NCBI RefSeq assembly: GCF_019168305.1
Contig: NZ_JAHTBI010000026.1
Span: 27,570-91,569, forward strand
DNA from: Pseudomonas aegrilactucae
Lineage (GTDB): Bacteria; Pseudomonadota; Gammaproteobacteria; Pseudomonadales; Pseudomonadaceae
Reading direction: 5' to 3'
Length of the DNA stretch: 64,000 bases
Each line of letters begins with the position of its first letter. The first letter of the stretch is position 1. The notes beneath the pieces are model-generated. The model did no database searches, was not told where the DNA came from, and was given only the letters and a program-made list of their open reading frames with translations. This document shows positions 47,104 to 56,542 of the stretch, piece by piece. The translations under genes were made by a program, and so were the position numbers.

Positions 47104-49343
47104 TCACACCACGAGGCTGCGTACCCCCAGCAGCCACTGTTCAAAGGCCGGTGCCGGCATGGGCCGGCCAATCAGGTAGCCCTGGCCCTGGTCGCAACCG
47201 GCATCGCGCAGGAACGCGTACTGTGCGGGGGTCTCGATGCCTTCGCCAGTAATGCGAAACCCCAGTGCATGGCCAAGGTCGATGATCGCGCGGGTGATCG
47301 CAACGTCGTTTTCATCATCCGGAAGGTCCTTGATGAATGCCCGGTCGATCTTCAGGTGATTGATCGGCAACGCCTTCAGATAGGCCAGTGACGAGTAGCC
47401 GGTACCGAAGTCGTCCACCGCCGTTGCCACGCCCAGCGCCTGCAGTTGGGCCAACACCTGGCAGGCATGCTGCTGGCTCTCCATCAGCAGGCTTTCGGTG
47501 ATTTCCACCTCCAGCAGTGCCGGCAGCAGTTGGTGACGCTGCAAGGCCTGGCACAGGCTGCGCACATAGTCGCTGCGCTCGATCTGCACGGCCGCGACGT
47601 TGATCGCGATCGGCCCGGGCAGCAGGTCATGCTCGCGCCAATGCTTGATCTGCGCGCACACCAGCTCAAGCACCCGCTCCCCCAGCGGAATGATCAGCCC
47701 GGTGCGCTCGGCCAACGGAATGAAATCGGCCGGCGAGATCAGCCCCTGATGTGGATCGCGCCAGCGCAACAAGGCCTCGGCGCCTTCGACCCTGCCGCTG
47801 AACAGGTCGATCTTGGGCTGGTACCACAGCTCGAACTCGTTGTGATCCAGCGCACGGCGCAAGGCCCGCTCCAGCGTCAGGCGCTGCTGCAGGCGCTGGG
47901 TCATGTCCGGGTGATAGTGGCGCCACGCGTTGCGTCCGCTTTCCTTGGCCACATACATCGCGGTGTCGGCATGACGCATGAGCATTTCGTCAGTGTGACC
48001 GTGCTGCGGAAACAGGGCAACACCGATGCTGCCGGTGACCAGCGCCGCGTTGCCCTTGAGTGCGAACGGCGCATGCAGGCACTGCAGCAAGGCATCGATA
48101 CGAGGCAACGCCTGGTCGCTGGCGTCGGCGCGCTGCAGCAGGAAGGCGAATTCATCGCCCCCCAGGCGACACAGGCTGTCGTCAGGGCCCAGCACCGCAC
48201 TGAAGCGCTGCGCCGCCTGCTCCAGCAACAGATCGCCCAACGGGTGACCAAGGCTGTCATTGACTTGCTTGAACCCGTCGATATCCAGCACCAGCACCGC
48301 CAGTTGACCGTGCGGACCGGCCACCGCCTGCAGCAGGCGCTCGCGAAACAGCACACGGTTGGGCAAGCCGGTGACGGCGTCGAAGTGAGCAAGGCGCTGC
48401 AACTGCGCCTGGGAGTGCTTGAGCTCGCCATTGCGCTGGTTGATAAGACGGTTGCTGCGGTTCAGCTGGGCCACGAACAGGCTGAACAGCCCGGTGCAGG
48501 TCAGCGCAAAGATGAACAGCGGCGAGGCGAACAGGCTCAACGCCGGCCACCCGCCGCGAGGCGTGGCCGCCAGTTGCCAGGTGCCACCCGGCACATCGAC
48601 GTTCAGCGTCACCAGGGGTTGCTCGAACAGCTGTGGCGCCCCCCCAGATCACCGCCCCCCGCCGCGCCGTGGCCATCCGCGCCGCGCAGTGCCAGGTCGA
48701 AGCGGGTGTCGTCGCTCAGGCCGGCTTCGCGCAGTAGCCGATCGATATCCGCGACGATCGATACATTGCCCCAGTAGAACCGCACGCCCTTGTGACCGCT
48801 GAGAAACACCGGCCGCCGGTAGATCAGCCCGCGCCCGCCCTGCACCAGTTGCACCGGCCCGGCCAGCACCGCGCGTGCGTCGTCGCGCGCCTGCAGCAGC
48901 AATGGGTACTGTTCAGGCAACTGGCGATAGTCGATGCCGACGATGCCCTGGTTACCCGCCAATGGATACACATCGACAATCACATCGTCAGGTGCCAGCG
49001 CGATATGCCGAATATAGGGCACTGACGCTATGGCCTGACGGGCCATGCCGTGAAAGTGCGCGGGGCTGATCTGGCCGTCGGCACTGAGCAGTTGCGCAAT
49101 ACCCTCGGTTTCGCTGAAGGCGGCTCGCAGCTCCGCTTCGACGCTGGCGCGTACGCCTGACAGACGGGCGCTGGCATTGGCGATCAACTCGCTTTCCTGG
49201 CGCTGCACGTCAAGGCGCCCGAGGGCCACCGCCAGGCCAATGCCGATCAGCGCAAAGCCGATAGGCAACAGCCGATACGCCGTGGTGCGCAGGCGTGCCG
49301 GAAGCATCTGACTATCATCTGGGGCGGATACAGGTAGGGTCAT
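47104..49343 (-). pseudogene. CHASE-GGDEF-EAL cyclic-di-GMP enzyme gene, frameshifted at G7
   Basis: Two minus-strand frames form one gene of about 746 residues if one G is added to the G7 run (plus-strand C at 48639-48645). The N-terminal part (49343 down) has a membrane helix (LPIGFALIGIGLAVALG), a CHASE-like periplasmic sensor (RQAIASVPYIRHIALAPDD, QLPEQYPLLLQARDD) and, after the shift, a second helix. The cytoplasmic part has intact GGDEF ([13 protein letters not shown]) and EAL motifs ([31 protein letters not shown]). The RxxD inhibitory site before GGDEF is absent (Gly in place of Arg). Start 49343 is preferred to 49457, which has no ribosome site and approaches the divergent gapN. If read through, it would make or break c-di-GMP. 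Confidence 0.83.
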
Positions 49344-49477
49344 GCTCGGTTTCACTACGCGATACCGGGTTATCGGCGCACCCTGGTCAATATTTAGGTG
49401 CGCTGGCTTTTTTCCTGATGTCGGCGTTATGCTCGGCTGAACCGTTTCACCCATCATAGAAAAAGAGGTGCTGCGTC

Positions 49478-51094
49478 ATGGATCGTCTGGATTCACTGTT
49501 CCCCGCTGCCGCGGATATTCCCCAGGCGTACCGCTTGGGCGAGCCGCTCGAACAGCGCGACTACCTGGTCGACGGCCAGTTGCAGCGCTGGGACGGCCCA
49601 CTGGCCACGGTGCGTAGCCCGGTGTGGCTCAAGACCGACGCCGGTGAACAACAGGTGATCCTGGGCAGCGCCCCGCTGCTCGATGCCGACACCGCCCTCA
49701 CCGCGCTGGACGCTGCCGTGCGTGCCTACGACAAAGGCCGTGGCGCCTGGCCGAACATGCGCGTGGCCGAACGTATCCAGCATGTCGAGGCATTCCTGGC
49801 ACGTATGCGCGAGCAACGCGAGGCGGTGGTCAAGTTGCTGATGTGGGAGATCGGCAAGAACCTCAAGGACTCCGAAAAGGAGTTCGACCGCACCTGCGAC
49901 TACATTGTCGACACCATTGGTGCGCTCAAGGAACTGGACCGCCGCTCCAGCCGCTTCGAGCTGGAGCAGGACACCCTTGGCCAGATCCGTCGGGCCCCGC
50001 TGGGCGTGGCGCTGTGCATGGGCCCCTACAACTACCCGCTCAACGAAACCTTCACCACGCTGATCCCGGCGCTGATCATGGGCAACACCGTGGTGTTCAA
50101 GCCGGCCAAGTTCGGCGTGCTGCTGATTCGCCCGTTGCTGGAGGCGTTTCGCGACAGCTTCCCGGCCGGGGTGATCAACGTGATCTACGGGCGCGGGCGT
50201 GAGACCGTGAGTGCGCTGATGGCCAGCGGCAAGGTCGACGTGTTCGCCTTCATCGGTACCAACAAGGCCGCCAGCGACCTGAAAAAGCTCCACCCTCGCC
50301 CCCACCGCCTGCGCGCCGCGCTGGGCCTGGACGCGAAGAACCCGGGCATCATCCTGCCCGATGTGGACCTGGACAACGCGGTCAACGAGGCGGTCACCGG
50401 CGCCCTCTCCTTCAACGGCCAGCGGTGCACGGCGCTGAAGATCCTGTTCGTGCACGAGCAGGTGGTGGACGCCTTCCTCGACAAGTTCCAGCGCAAGCTT
50501 GCCAGCCTCAAGCCCGGCATGCCGTGGGAGCCCGGCGTCAGCCTGACCCCGCTGCCCGAGGCGGGCAAGGTCGACTACCTCGACGGCCTGGTGGCCGATG
50601 CAGTGGCCCACGGCGCCAGAGTAGTCAACGAAGGCGGCGGGCAAAGCCGGGGCTCGTTCTTCTATCCGGCCGTGCTGTACCCGGTGAGCGCGCAGATGCG
50701 CGTGTACCACGAAGAGCAGTTCGGCCCGGTGGTGCCGGTGGTGCCGTACCGTGATGTGCAGACGGTGATCGACTATGTGCTGGACTCGGACTTCGGCCAG
50801 CAGTTGAGCATTTTCGGCACCGATTCGGCGCAGGTCGGCCGGCTGGTCGACACCTTCGCCAACCAGGTCGGGCGCATCAACCTCAATGCCCAGTGCCAGC
50901 GCGGGCCGGACACCTACCCGTTCAACGGGCGCAAGAACTCGGCCGAAGGCACCCTGTCGGTGCATGACGCCTTGCGCGTGTTCTCGATCCGCACGCTGGT
51001 GGCGACCCGGTTCCAGGACAGCAACAAGCAGTTGATCAGCGACATCATCCGCAACCGCGAATCGAGTTTCCTGACGACTGACTACATCTTCTGA
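49478..51094 (+). CDS. gapN: NADP-dependent glyceraldehyde-3-phosphate dehydrogenase (non-phosphorylating)
   Basis: A 538-residue aldehyde dehydrogenase of the Pseudomonas GapN type, which oxidises glyceraldehyde-3-phosphate directly to 3-phosphoglycerate with NADP. It shows GPYNYPLNETFTTLIPALIMGNTVVFKPAK (coenzyme site), the Cys nucleophile in FNGQRCTALK, and EEQFGPVVPVVPY. The usual ELGG glutamate motif reads ALGLDAKNPG, which I believe is normal for this subfamily. GAGG lies 9 bases before the ATG. It is monocistronic, diverging from the GGDEF-EAL gene, and followed by a REP pair. Confidence 0.9.
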   Translation: MDRLDSLFPAAADIPQAYRLGEPLEQRDYLVDGQLQRWDGPLATVRSPVWLKTDAGEQQVILGSAPLLDADTALTALDAAVRAYDKGRGAWPNMRVAERIQHVEAFLARMREQREAVVKLLMWEIGKNLKDSEKEFDRTCDYIVDTIGALKELDRRSSRFELEQDTLGQIRRAPLGVALCMGPYNYPLNETFTTLIPALIMGNTVVFKPAKFGVLLIRPLLEAFRDSFPAGVINVIYGRGRETVSALMASGKVDVFAFIGTNKAASDLKKLHPRPHRLRAALGLDAKNPGIILPDVDLDNAVNEAVTGALSFNGQRCTALKILFVHEQVVDAFLDKFQRKLASLKPGMPWEPGVSLTPLPEAGKVDYLDGLVADAVAHGARVVNEGGGQSRGSFFYPAVLYPVSAQMRVYHEEQFGPVVPVVPYRDVQTVIDYVLDSDFGQQLSIFGTDSAQVGRLVDTFANQVGRINLNAQCQRGPDTYPFNGRKNSAEGTLSVHDALRVFSIRTLVATRFQDSNKQLISDIIRNRESSFLTTDYIF

Positions 51095-51144
51095 TTGCGC
51101 AGCAGGCCAAAGGGTACAAGCATAGTTCTGGACTGCGGTGTTCC

Positions 51145-51222
51145 CTTCGCTGGCAAGCCAGCCCCCACAGATTTTTGTGAGCGCAACTGAACCTTGTGGG
51201 AGCTGGCTTGCCAGCGAAGAGG
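51145..51222. repeat. Inverted pair of REP elements (REPIN-like)
   Basis: CTTCGCTGGCAAGCCAGC at 51146-51163 is mirrored by GCTGGCTTGCCAGCGAAG at 51202-51219, each with adjoining CCCACAG or TGTGGG. The two copies face each other across about 38 bases between gapN and the VOC gene. This is the typical form of Pseudomonas REP doublets, mobilised by RAYT transposases; no RAYT gene is in the window. A second pair lies at 53434-53511. Confidence 0.88.
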
Positions 51223-51264
51223 CCCGACCAGACACCACCTGACTGCGTACCAATGGAGGACAAC

Positions 51265-51732
51265 ATGGCCACCCGACCCATCCCCGAAGGTCAGCACAGC
51301 ATCACCCCCTACCTGGGCATCAAGGACGCCGCCAAGGCCATCGACTTCTACAAGGCCGCCTTCGGCGCCACCGAAATGTTCCGCCTCGAAGGCCCCGACG
51401 GGCGTATCGGGCATGCCGAACTCAAGATCGGCGACTCCTCGCTGATGCTCGCCGAGCCTTGCGACCAGGCCGGCGGGCTGACCGCCAGCCAGTCGCTCGG
51501 CGGCACCGCCGTCGGCCTGCACCTGTATGTCGAGGACGTCGACGCGCGCTTTGCCCAGGCCATCAAGGCCGGCGCCACCGAGGTCAGCGCCGTGCAGGAC
51601 CAGTTCTACGGCGACCGCAGCGGTACCCTCAAGGACCCGTTCGGCAACCTCTGGTTCGTCGCCACCCATGTGGAGGACGTCAGCGTCGAAGAAATCCGTG
51701 CCCGCGCGGCCAAACTGTTCGGCGCAGCCTGA
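51265..51732 (+). CDS. VOC-superfamily protein (PhnB/glyoxalase-like)
   Basis: A 155-residue vicinal-oxygen-chelate fold protein of the PhnB-like group: HSITPYLGIKDAAKAIDFYKAAFGATE at the start, GHAELKIGDSSLMLAEP in the middle and GDRSGTLKDPFGNLWFVATHVEDVS at the end. Members include glyoxalase-like, antibiotic-binding and unknown enzymes; the substrate cannot be told. GGAGG lies 6 bases before ATG 51265, which is chosen over the ATG at 51253 that overlaps the ribosome site. A clear terminator hairpin follows the stop. Confidence 0.9.
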   Translation: MATRPIPEGQHSITPYLGIKDAAKAIDFYKAAFGATEMFRLEGPDGRIGHAELKIGDSSLMLAEPCDQAGGLTASQSLGGTAVGLHLYVEDVDARFAQAIKAGATEVSAVQDQFYGDRSGTLKDPFGNLWFVATHVEDVSVEEIRARAAKLFGAA

Positions 51733-51737
51733 CTGCC

Positions 51738-51767
51738 CCCTGCACACGGCGATGGTCGTGTGCAGGG
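51738..51767 (+). terminator. Hairpin terminator after the VOC gene
   Basis: CCCTGCACAC (51738-51747) pairs perfectly with GTGTGCAGGG (51758-51767) around a 10-base loop, six bases after the stop codon and followed by CTTTG. A short T-stretch makes it a plausible intrinsic terminator. Confidence 0.65.
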
Positions 51768-51813
51768 CTTTGAATTAAGGTGGCAGGCACCGGAAGGCAG
51801 GCCAGGATAGTCC

Positions 51814-53007
51814 ATGCGAATCATTGAAAAGAACGCCGCGCTGGTGCGCACCCTCACCCCCGCAGAAGAGGACCTGCTGCGCGGCTTTGCCCAGGGCAGC
51901 CTGGAGGGCCCGCGCCTGCTGCAAGCCAACCAGTTGCTGATGAAGGTGCGCGCCGCGGGCCACTGGCTGGCCTGCGATTGCCAGCCCAGCAGCCTGCCGG
52001 TGCTCAACGTCAACCTCAACGGCAGTACCGGCACGCTGTTTCTCAAGAACAACCCAGGCACCGCCGAACACGCCACCGGTTGCGCCTTCAGCAAGGACGA
52101 GCGTGACGAGGAGGCCCGCCGCAGCGAGCACGACGCCCCGCCCGCCGCCTGGCTGGCGCCGGACACGCCACTGCGCCTGATCGGCGATTTCCAGCGCGCA
52201 GGCGCAGGCACTGGCCAGGCCGCTGAAGCGCCCGACAGGCGCGAGCAGCATCGCCTGCTGTCGCTGCTGCTGACGCTGATCGAGGCCAGCGGCCTGAATG
52301 TGTATGCCACGCACCTGAAAAAGGACCTCACCGGCCAGTTCGCCGAACTGCGCAGCGTTGCCAACCGCTACCCGCTGATCGAGCGGGTGCCGGCCAGCAA
52401 CTACCTCGAAACCCGCCTGGACATGAAGCACATGATGATGCTCAAGGCACGCCTGCGCGAGTCCACGGTGTTCGGCAACCATCGACGCCATGGCCTGCTG
52501 CTCGACTGCGTCAGCCAGATCAGGACGCGCAAGGTGTACAACGAACGCAGCGAGGACGGCTTCGACTTCCAGGGCCATCACCTGCTGTGGGGCGGCAGCA
52601 AGACGCCCGGGCCCTTGCTGGCCCTGGCGGTCTACTCGCCGGCCACCGCGGGCAGCCATTTCTATGAACTGATCCATGTGGCCAGCGTGCCGGTGCTGTC
52701 GCGTGGGCAGTTGTTTCCGGTGTACCGCGACGAGGAGCGCGAGCCGCTGAAGATGCTCATCTCGCTGATCGACTGGATGGCCGGCAAAGGCGTCAGGGTG
52801 GTCATGCGCCGGCCGGTGATCGGTGGCCAGGTGATGGATGGGCTGGTGCTCAGTTCCGACCTTGACCGGGTACTGTCGGTGTCGCTGACCGAGCAGCCGC
52901 TGGGGCCGGAGCCCGAGGCCGAGACGTTCAAGCGCCTTGCCGACTTCAAGAGCCTGGACACCTTCCGCAAGTACGTGGCGGGCTTCTTCATGCGCGGTCG
53001 CGAATAG
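51814..53007 (+). CDS. 397-aa hypothetical protein
   Basis: I do not recognise this family. The 397-residue protein starts MRIIEKNAALVRTLTPAEEDLLRGF. A Cys-x-Cys (LACDCQP, near residue 54) and a later His-x3-Cys (EHATGCAF, near 90) could bind a metal such as zinc. A charged region follows, then a conserved-looking alpha/beta part with YPLIERVPASNYLE and DFQGHHLLWGG. There is no signal peptide or membrane segment. Start at 51814 is taken because it is the first ATG of the frame; the ribosome site is weak (CCAGGATAG). It stands alone between the VOC terminator and a small secreted protein gene. Its placement between REP pairs marks a variable spot. Confidence 0.72.
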   Translation: MRIIEKNAALVRTLTPAEEDLLRGFAQGSLEGPRLLQANQLLMKVRAAGHWLACDCQPSSLPVLNVNLNGSTGTLFLKNNPGTAEHATGCAFSKDERDEEARRSEHDAPPAAWLAPDTPLRLIGDFQRAGAGTGQAAEAPDRREQHRLLSLLLTLIEASGLNVYATHLKKDLTGQFAELRSVANRYPLIERVPASNYLETRLDMKHMMMLKARLRESTVFGNHRRHGLLLDCVSQIRTRKVYNERSEDGFDFQGHHLLWGGSKTPGPLLALAVYSPATAGSHFYELIHVASVPVLSRGQLFPVYRDEEREPLKMLISLIDWMAGKGVRVVMRRPVIGGQVMDGLVLSSDLDRVLSVSLTEQPLGPEPEAETFKRLADFKSLDTFRKYVAGFFMRGRE

Positions 53008-53086
53008 ACCGTTGGTCGCCCGCACCGCACCCTTGGCGTGTGTCGACGGACCAATGTCAGGTAGCCCTCTGAACAGGAGCTTGACC

Positions 53087-53392
53087 ATGACCCGTACACC
53101 GTTGACCGCTGTGTTGTTTGCTGCCCTGCTGGGCGCCCAGGCCACGCTGGCCGTGGCCGCGGGCACAGGCCCGACCAACCCAGGCGATGGCATCCAGAAC
53201 CCCGCACCGGCGGGCTCGGGGGTAGACATGACCCCCAACGAGCCGCCGATCCCCAGCGGTACAGACCCCCGCACCCAGGGCAATGACGATGGCCGCCAGG
53301 GCGGTGCCGATACCGATGGCAGCCGCCGCCAGAGCACCGATGGCACCGGGTCCGAGACCAGCGGCAGCAAGGGGGGTCGGGGGCAAGGATAG
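53087..53392 (+). CDS. Small secreted Gly/Pro/Asp-rich protein
   Basis: A 101-residue protein with a signal peptide (MTRTPLTAVLFAALLGAQATLAVA, cleavage near residue 24-25) and a mature part made almost only of Gly, Pro, Asp, Thr and Ser with a few Arg, hence probably disordered and extracytoplasmic. AGGAG lies 7 bases before ATG 53087. No family is recognised. Similar short disordered exported proteins are common in pseudomonads and usually unstudied. A REP pair follows within 50 bases. Confidence 0.72.
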   Translation: MTRTPLTAVLFAALLGAQATLAVAAGTGPTNPGDGIQNPAPAGSGVDMTPNEPPIPSGTDPRTQGNDDGRQGGADTDGSRRQSTDGTGSETSGSKGGRGQG

Positions 53393-53433
53393 CGGGGGGT
53401 GTCAGCGGCTCTGGTGGCAGTTGATCTGAAAAG

Positions 53434-53511
53434 CTTCGCTGGCAAGCCAGCTCCCACAGGGTCATGCAGTGCTCACAAAAACCTGTGGGCGCCGGCGTTG
53501 CCGGCGAAGGC
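53434..53511. repeat. Second inverted REP pair
   Basis: CTTCGCTGGCAAGCCAGC at 53435-53452 matches the first copy of the 51145 pair, while its inverted partner at 53489-53507 is a diverged version (GCGCCGGCGTTGCCGGCGAAG). The doublet lies between the small secreted protein gene and the stop of the convergent response-regulator gene at 53513. Confidence 0.8.
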
Positions 53512-53512
53512 C

Positions 53513-54943
53513 TCACCACTGTTTGCGATCTGGCCGCGTAAGCCCCAGCTTCTCGATCCGATAGCGCAACATGTCGCGGCTCAACCCCAGCAAACGGGCC
53601 GACTTGGTCACGTTCCAGTCGGTACGGTCGAGCATCTTGCGCACCATGTCGCGCTCCACCTCCGGCAGGTTCATCGATTCCATCGGGTCCTGTTGCAGCG
53701 GGCGCGCATCATGCACCGGCAGCGACGACAGCTCCAGCGGCTCGTCCACCAGGCTCATGCACACGTTCAACTGGTGCGGCGCGATCACCTCGCCCTGCGC
53801 CAGCAGCACGGTCTGCTCCAGCATGTTGCGCAGCTCGCGCACATTGCCCGGCCAGCTGTAGCTGAGCATCAGGTCCTCGGCCTCGGCACTGAAGCGCAGT
53901 TGCCCCTTGCCATAGCGCTTGGCGTGCTGGGCCAGAAAATGCCGCGCCAGCAGCAGGATGTCTTCGCCCCGCGCATACAGCCGCGGCACCTTGATCGAGA
54001 TGATGCGCAGGCGAAAGAACAGGTCCCGGCGAAACTTGCCCTGCTGCACCATCTGCTCCAGGTTGCAGTTGGTGGCACTGATGATGCGCAAATCGACCTT
54101 GCGCTCCTTCACCGCACCAATGCGCCGGATGGTGCGGTCTTCCAGCAGCTTGAGCAGCTTGGCCTGCAGCAGCAGGTCCATTTCACCGATCTCGTCGAGA
54201 AACAGCGTGCCGCCGTCAGCCGCCTCCACCAGCCCCACGCGTCGCTCCTTGGCATCGGTGAACGCACCCTTCTCGTGGCCGAACAACTCGGCCTCGAGCA
54301 GGTTGGCCGGGATCGAGGCACAGTTGAATTCGATGAACGGCCCCTTGCAGCGCACACCGTCAAAGTGCAACGCCCGCGCCACCAGCTCCTTGCCGGTACC
54401 CGTCTCGCCCTCCACCAGCACTGGCGGCAGGTCGCCGCTGGTCATGCGCTGCTCGGCCTCGAGCAACTGGCCGATGGTGCGCTTGAGCCCGAGCATCGCC
54501 GGCGACTCGCCGATCAGCGCCTGCCCGCCCGACTTCTGCGCCTCGCGCTCCTGGTAGAACGACAGCGTGCGCTCCATGCGCTCGGTGGCCAGCGCCTTGT
54601 CCAGCATCAGCTTGAGCTCGGCCAGCGCCACCGGCTTGGTCAGGTAGTGGAACGCGCCCTCCTTCATGGCCGTGACCGCGTCCTCGACGTTGCCATAGCC
54701 GGTCATCATGATCACCTTCAGGTCCGGCGCACGGCTCATCAGGGTCCTGAGCAACTCATGGCCGTTCATGCCGGGCAATGAGTTGTCGGTCAGGACCGCG
54801 TCGGGCTGTACGCGCTGCAACTGCTCCAGGGCCTCCTCTGCCGAATGGCAGACGGTCACCTCGAACTGCTTGCGCTCCAGATACGTCTGGATGTTCCGGG
54901 CGAGGATTTCATCATCCTCCACCACCAGGATGCTGTGCTCCAT
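53513..54943 (-). CDS. NtrC-family sigma-54-dependent response regulator
   Basis: A 476-residue response regulator in three parts: receiver (phosphorylated Asp53 in LTDNSLPG, Lys103), AAA+ domain (Walker A GETGTGKE at 179-186, LFLDEIGEM Walker B, SATN sensor) and a Fis-type helix-turn-helix at the C terminus (WNVTKSARLLGLSRDMLRYRIEKLGL). The sigma-54 contact loop reads GAFTDA (226-231) instead of GAFTGA. GGAGG precedes the ATG. The start overlaps the end of the upstream sensor kinase gene by 32 bases, so the kinase is its partner. A near-consensus sigma-54 promoter lies at 58185 ahead of the divergent matrix operon, its probable target. Confidence 0.93.
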   Translation of the reverse strand: MEHSILVVEDDEILARNIQTYLERKQFEVTVCHSAEEALEQLQRVQPDAVLTDNSLPGMNGHELLRTLMSRAPDLKVIMMTGYGNVEDAVTAMKEGAFHYLTKPVALAELKLMLDKALATERMERTLSFYQEREAQKSGGQALIGESPAMLGLKRTIGQLLEAEQRMTSGDLPPVLVEGETGTGKELVARALHFDGVRCKGPFIEFNCASIPANLLEAELFGHEKGAFTDAKERRVGLVEAADGGTLFLDEIGEMDLLLQAKLLKLLEDRTIRRIGAVKERKVDLRIISATNCNLEQMVQQGKFRRDLFFRLRIISIKVPRLYARGEDILLLARHFLAQHAKRYGKGQLRFSAEAEDLMLSYSWPGNVRELRNMLEQTVLLAQGEVIAPHQLNVCMSLVDEPLELSSLPVHDARPLQQDPMESMNLPEVERDMVRKMLDRTDWNVTKSARLLGLSRDMLRYRIEKLGLTRPDRKQW

Positions 54944-56404
54944 GTTCCCCTCCGGCCATCGTGAAAGTCAGGCTGACACGGGTTCCTTCCTGTTCGCGGC
55001 TGGTCAGGCTGACCGCACCGCCAAAGCGCTCCATGATCCGTTTGACCAGTACCAGGCCGACGCCAAGGCCGCCCTGCTTGGTGGTGAAAAACGGTTTGAA
55101 CACCATACGTTCCTGCTGCTGGGTCATGCCCTTGCCGGTGTCGCTCAGGCTCATCTGCACCTGCCGATCACCCTCCAGCACACGTACCTCGATACGCAGC
55201 CGGCCGCCTCCGGGCATGGCCTCCACGGCGTTGGAAAACAGACTGTTGAGGATCTGCGTCAACAGGACCGGCTGGCTGACCACTGCCGCCGCCCGTGGCA
55301 GGTCCAGCTCGACCTGCACGCCACAGCGCTGGATCTGCTGGGCAAAGGCATGCCGGGTGTCGTCGATCGCCGCCAGCAGGTCGACCGCTTCGGCATCGTC
55401 GTTCACCGGGCGCAAGGACACCAGCAGCTCACGCACCCAACGCGACATACGGTCGACCTGGCTGATGATGTCGTCGATGTTCTTCTGCGCCGGCGCACTG
55501 GCTACCTCGTGGGCCAGTTCGGCGCTGGAGCGAATGGTCGCCAGCGGGTTGCGCAGGCTGTGCGCCACCGCCGAGGACATCTCGCCCAGCGCCACGAAGG
55601 TCTCGCTGGCGACCAGCTGGGTCTGCTGCGTGGCCAGCATGCTCGCGCCGCGGCGCACGATCCAGAACAGCCCCAGGTACAGCAGCAAGCCGCCCAGGAT
55701 GGTGCTGGTCCAGATCAGCAGGTAACCGCGCTGGATCCGCTTGATCAGGTCCTGCGGCTCTTTGTAGATCTCCACCATCGACACCACGCGGGTACCGCTG
55801 GCATCGAACATCGGGATGTAGTTCTCGATGAACAGGTAGTTGGGCTCGCGCAGAAAACGCTGCTCGTCGCGATCGTCATCGGCCTTGTGATAGCTGGCCG
55901 ACACCGGCATCCTGGATTCGAACGACTCGTCCAGGTCGTCATCGGCCTCGATCCTGCGCCCCACCAGCTCCGGGTTGGTCGACCAGACGATGGTACGGTC
56001 CAGCGCATAGACGTTGCCAGCAGGTTGTCGGGCAGGTGCTCGACGTGGTCTAGAAACTCGATGCGCGCCCCCGCCGCCACGTCGGCCGACACCTGCGGGT
56101 AGCTTTCGTCCTGGCGCGGGTCGAGCAGGTCGCCCATGGTGATACCGTCGGGAATGCGTGCATGGCGCACCTCGGCCTGGGCCATGGCCTGGATGAACTG
56201 GGCGGTGAGCAGGGCATCGCGCTCCACGCTGTCATCCACCACAAAGCGCGTCGACACGTAACCCAGCCCCGCCGCCACGCAGGTGATGATCACCAGGCTG
56301 ACCAGCGAAAACCAGCGCAGCAGATTGAACGGCCCCTGCGCCCTGAAGGGGGCCTGCCGGGCAGCGGCGTCGCGGGTCAGGCTGTCGTTATTGAGCGTCT
56401 GCAT
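54912..56404 (-). pseudogene. Sensor histidine kinase 1, frameshifted near 56016
   Basis: Frame 1 from ATG 56404 runs to EHLPDNLLA and then loses homology; the rest of the kinase continues in another frame from NVYALDRTIVWS. One base (most simply a C in GC(C)AAC near 56016) is missing relative to the paralogue encoded at 56543-57991. Restored, it is 497 residues: N-terminal helix, periplasmic sensor of about 180 residues, second helix, H-box (AVAHSLRNPLATIRSSAEL), N-box (NSLFSNAVEAMPGGG) and G-boxes (DTGKGM, GGLGVGLVLVKRI). It overlaps the response-regulator gene. As sequenced, only a truncated sensor would be made unless the downstream frame is started internally. Confidence 0.85.
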
Positions 56405-56542
56405 CGATCACATCCTGCCGGGACGCCGGCCTCCATAAGCTTATAGACCAGCCCGGCGTCGCCGTTGCACATGATTAGCTATGACCCCACGCGGGGTGAT
56501 AGGCAAACGAGGTGGCGCACCGTAAATGGGGAATGCCCCCCG

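Noticed and set aside
50305..50345. Loss of the catalytic ELGG glutamate in GapN (reads ALGLDAKNP)
   Set aside because: As far as I recall this is normal for the Pseudomonas subfamily of these enzymes, and all other catalytic features are intact.
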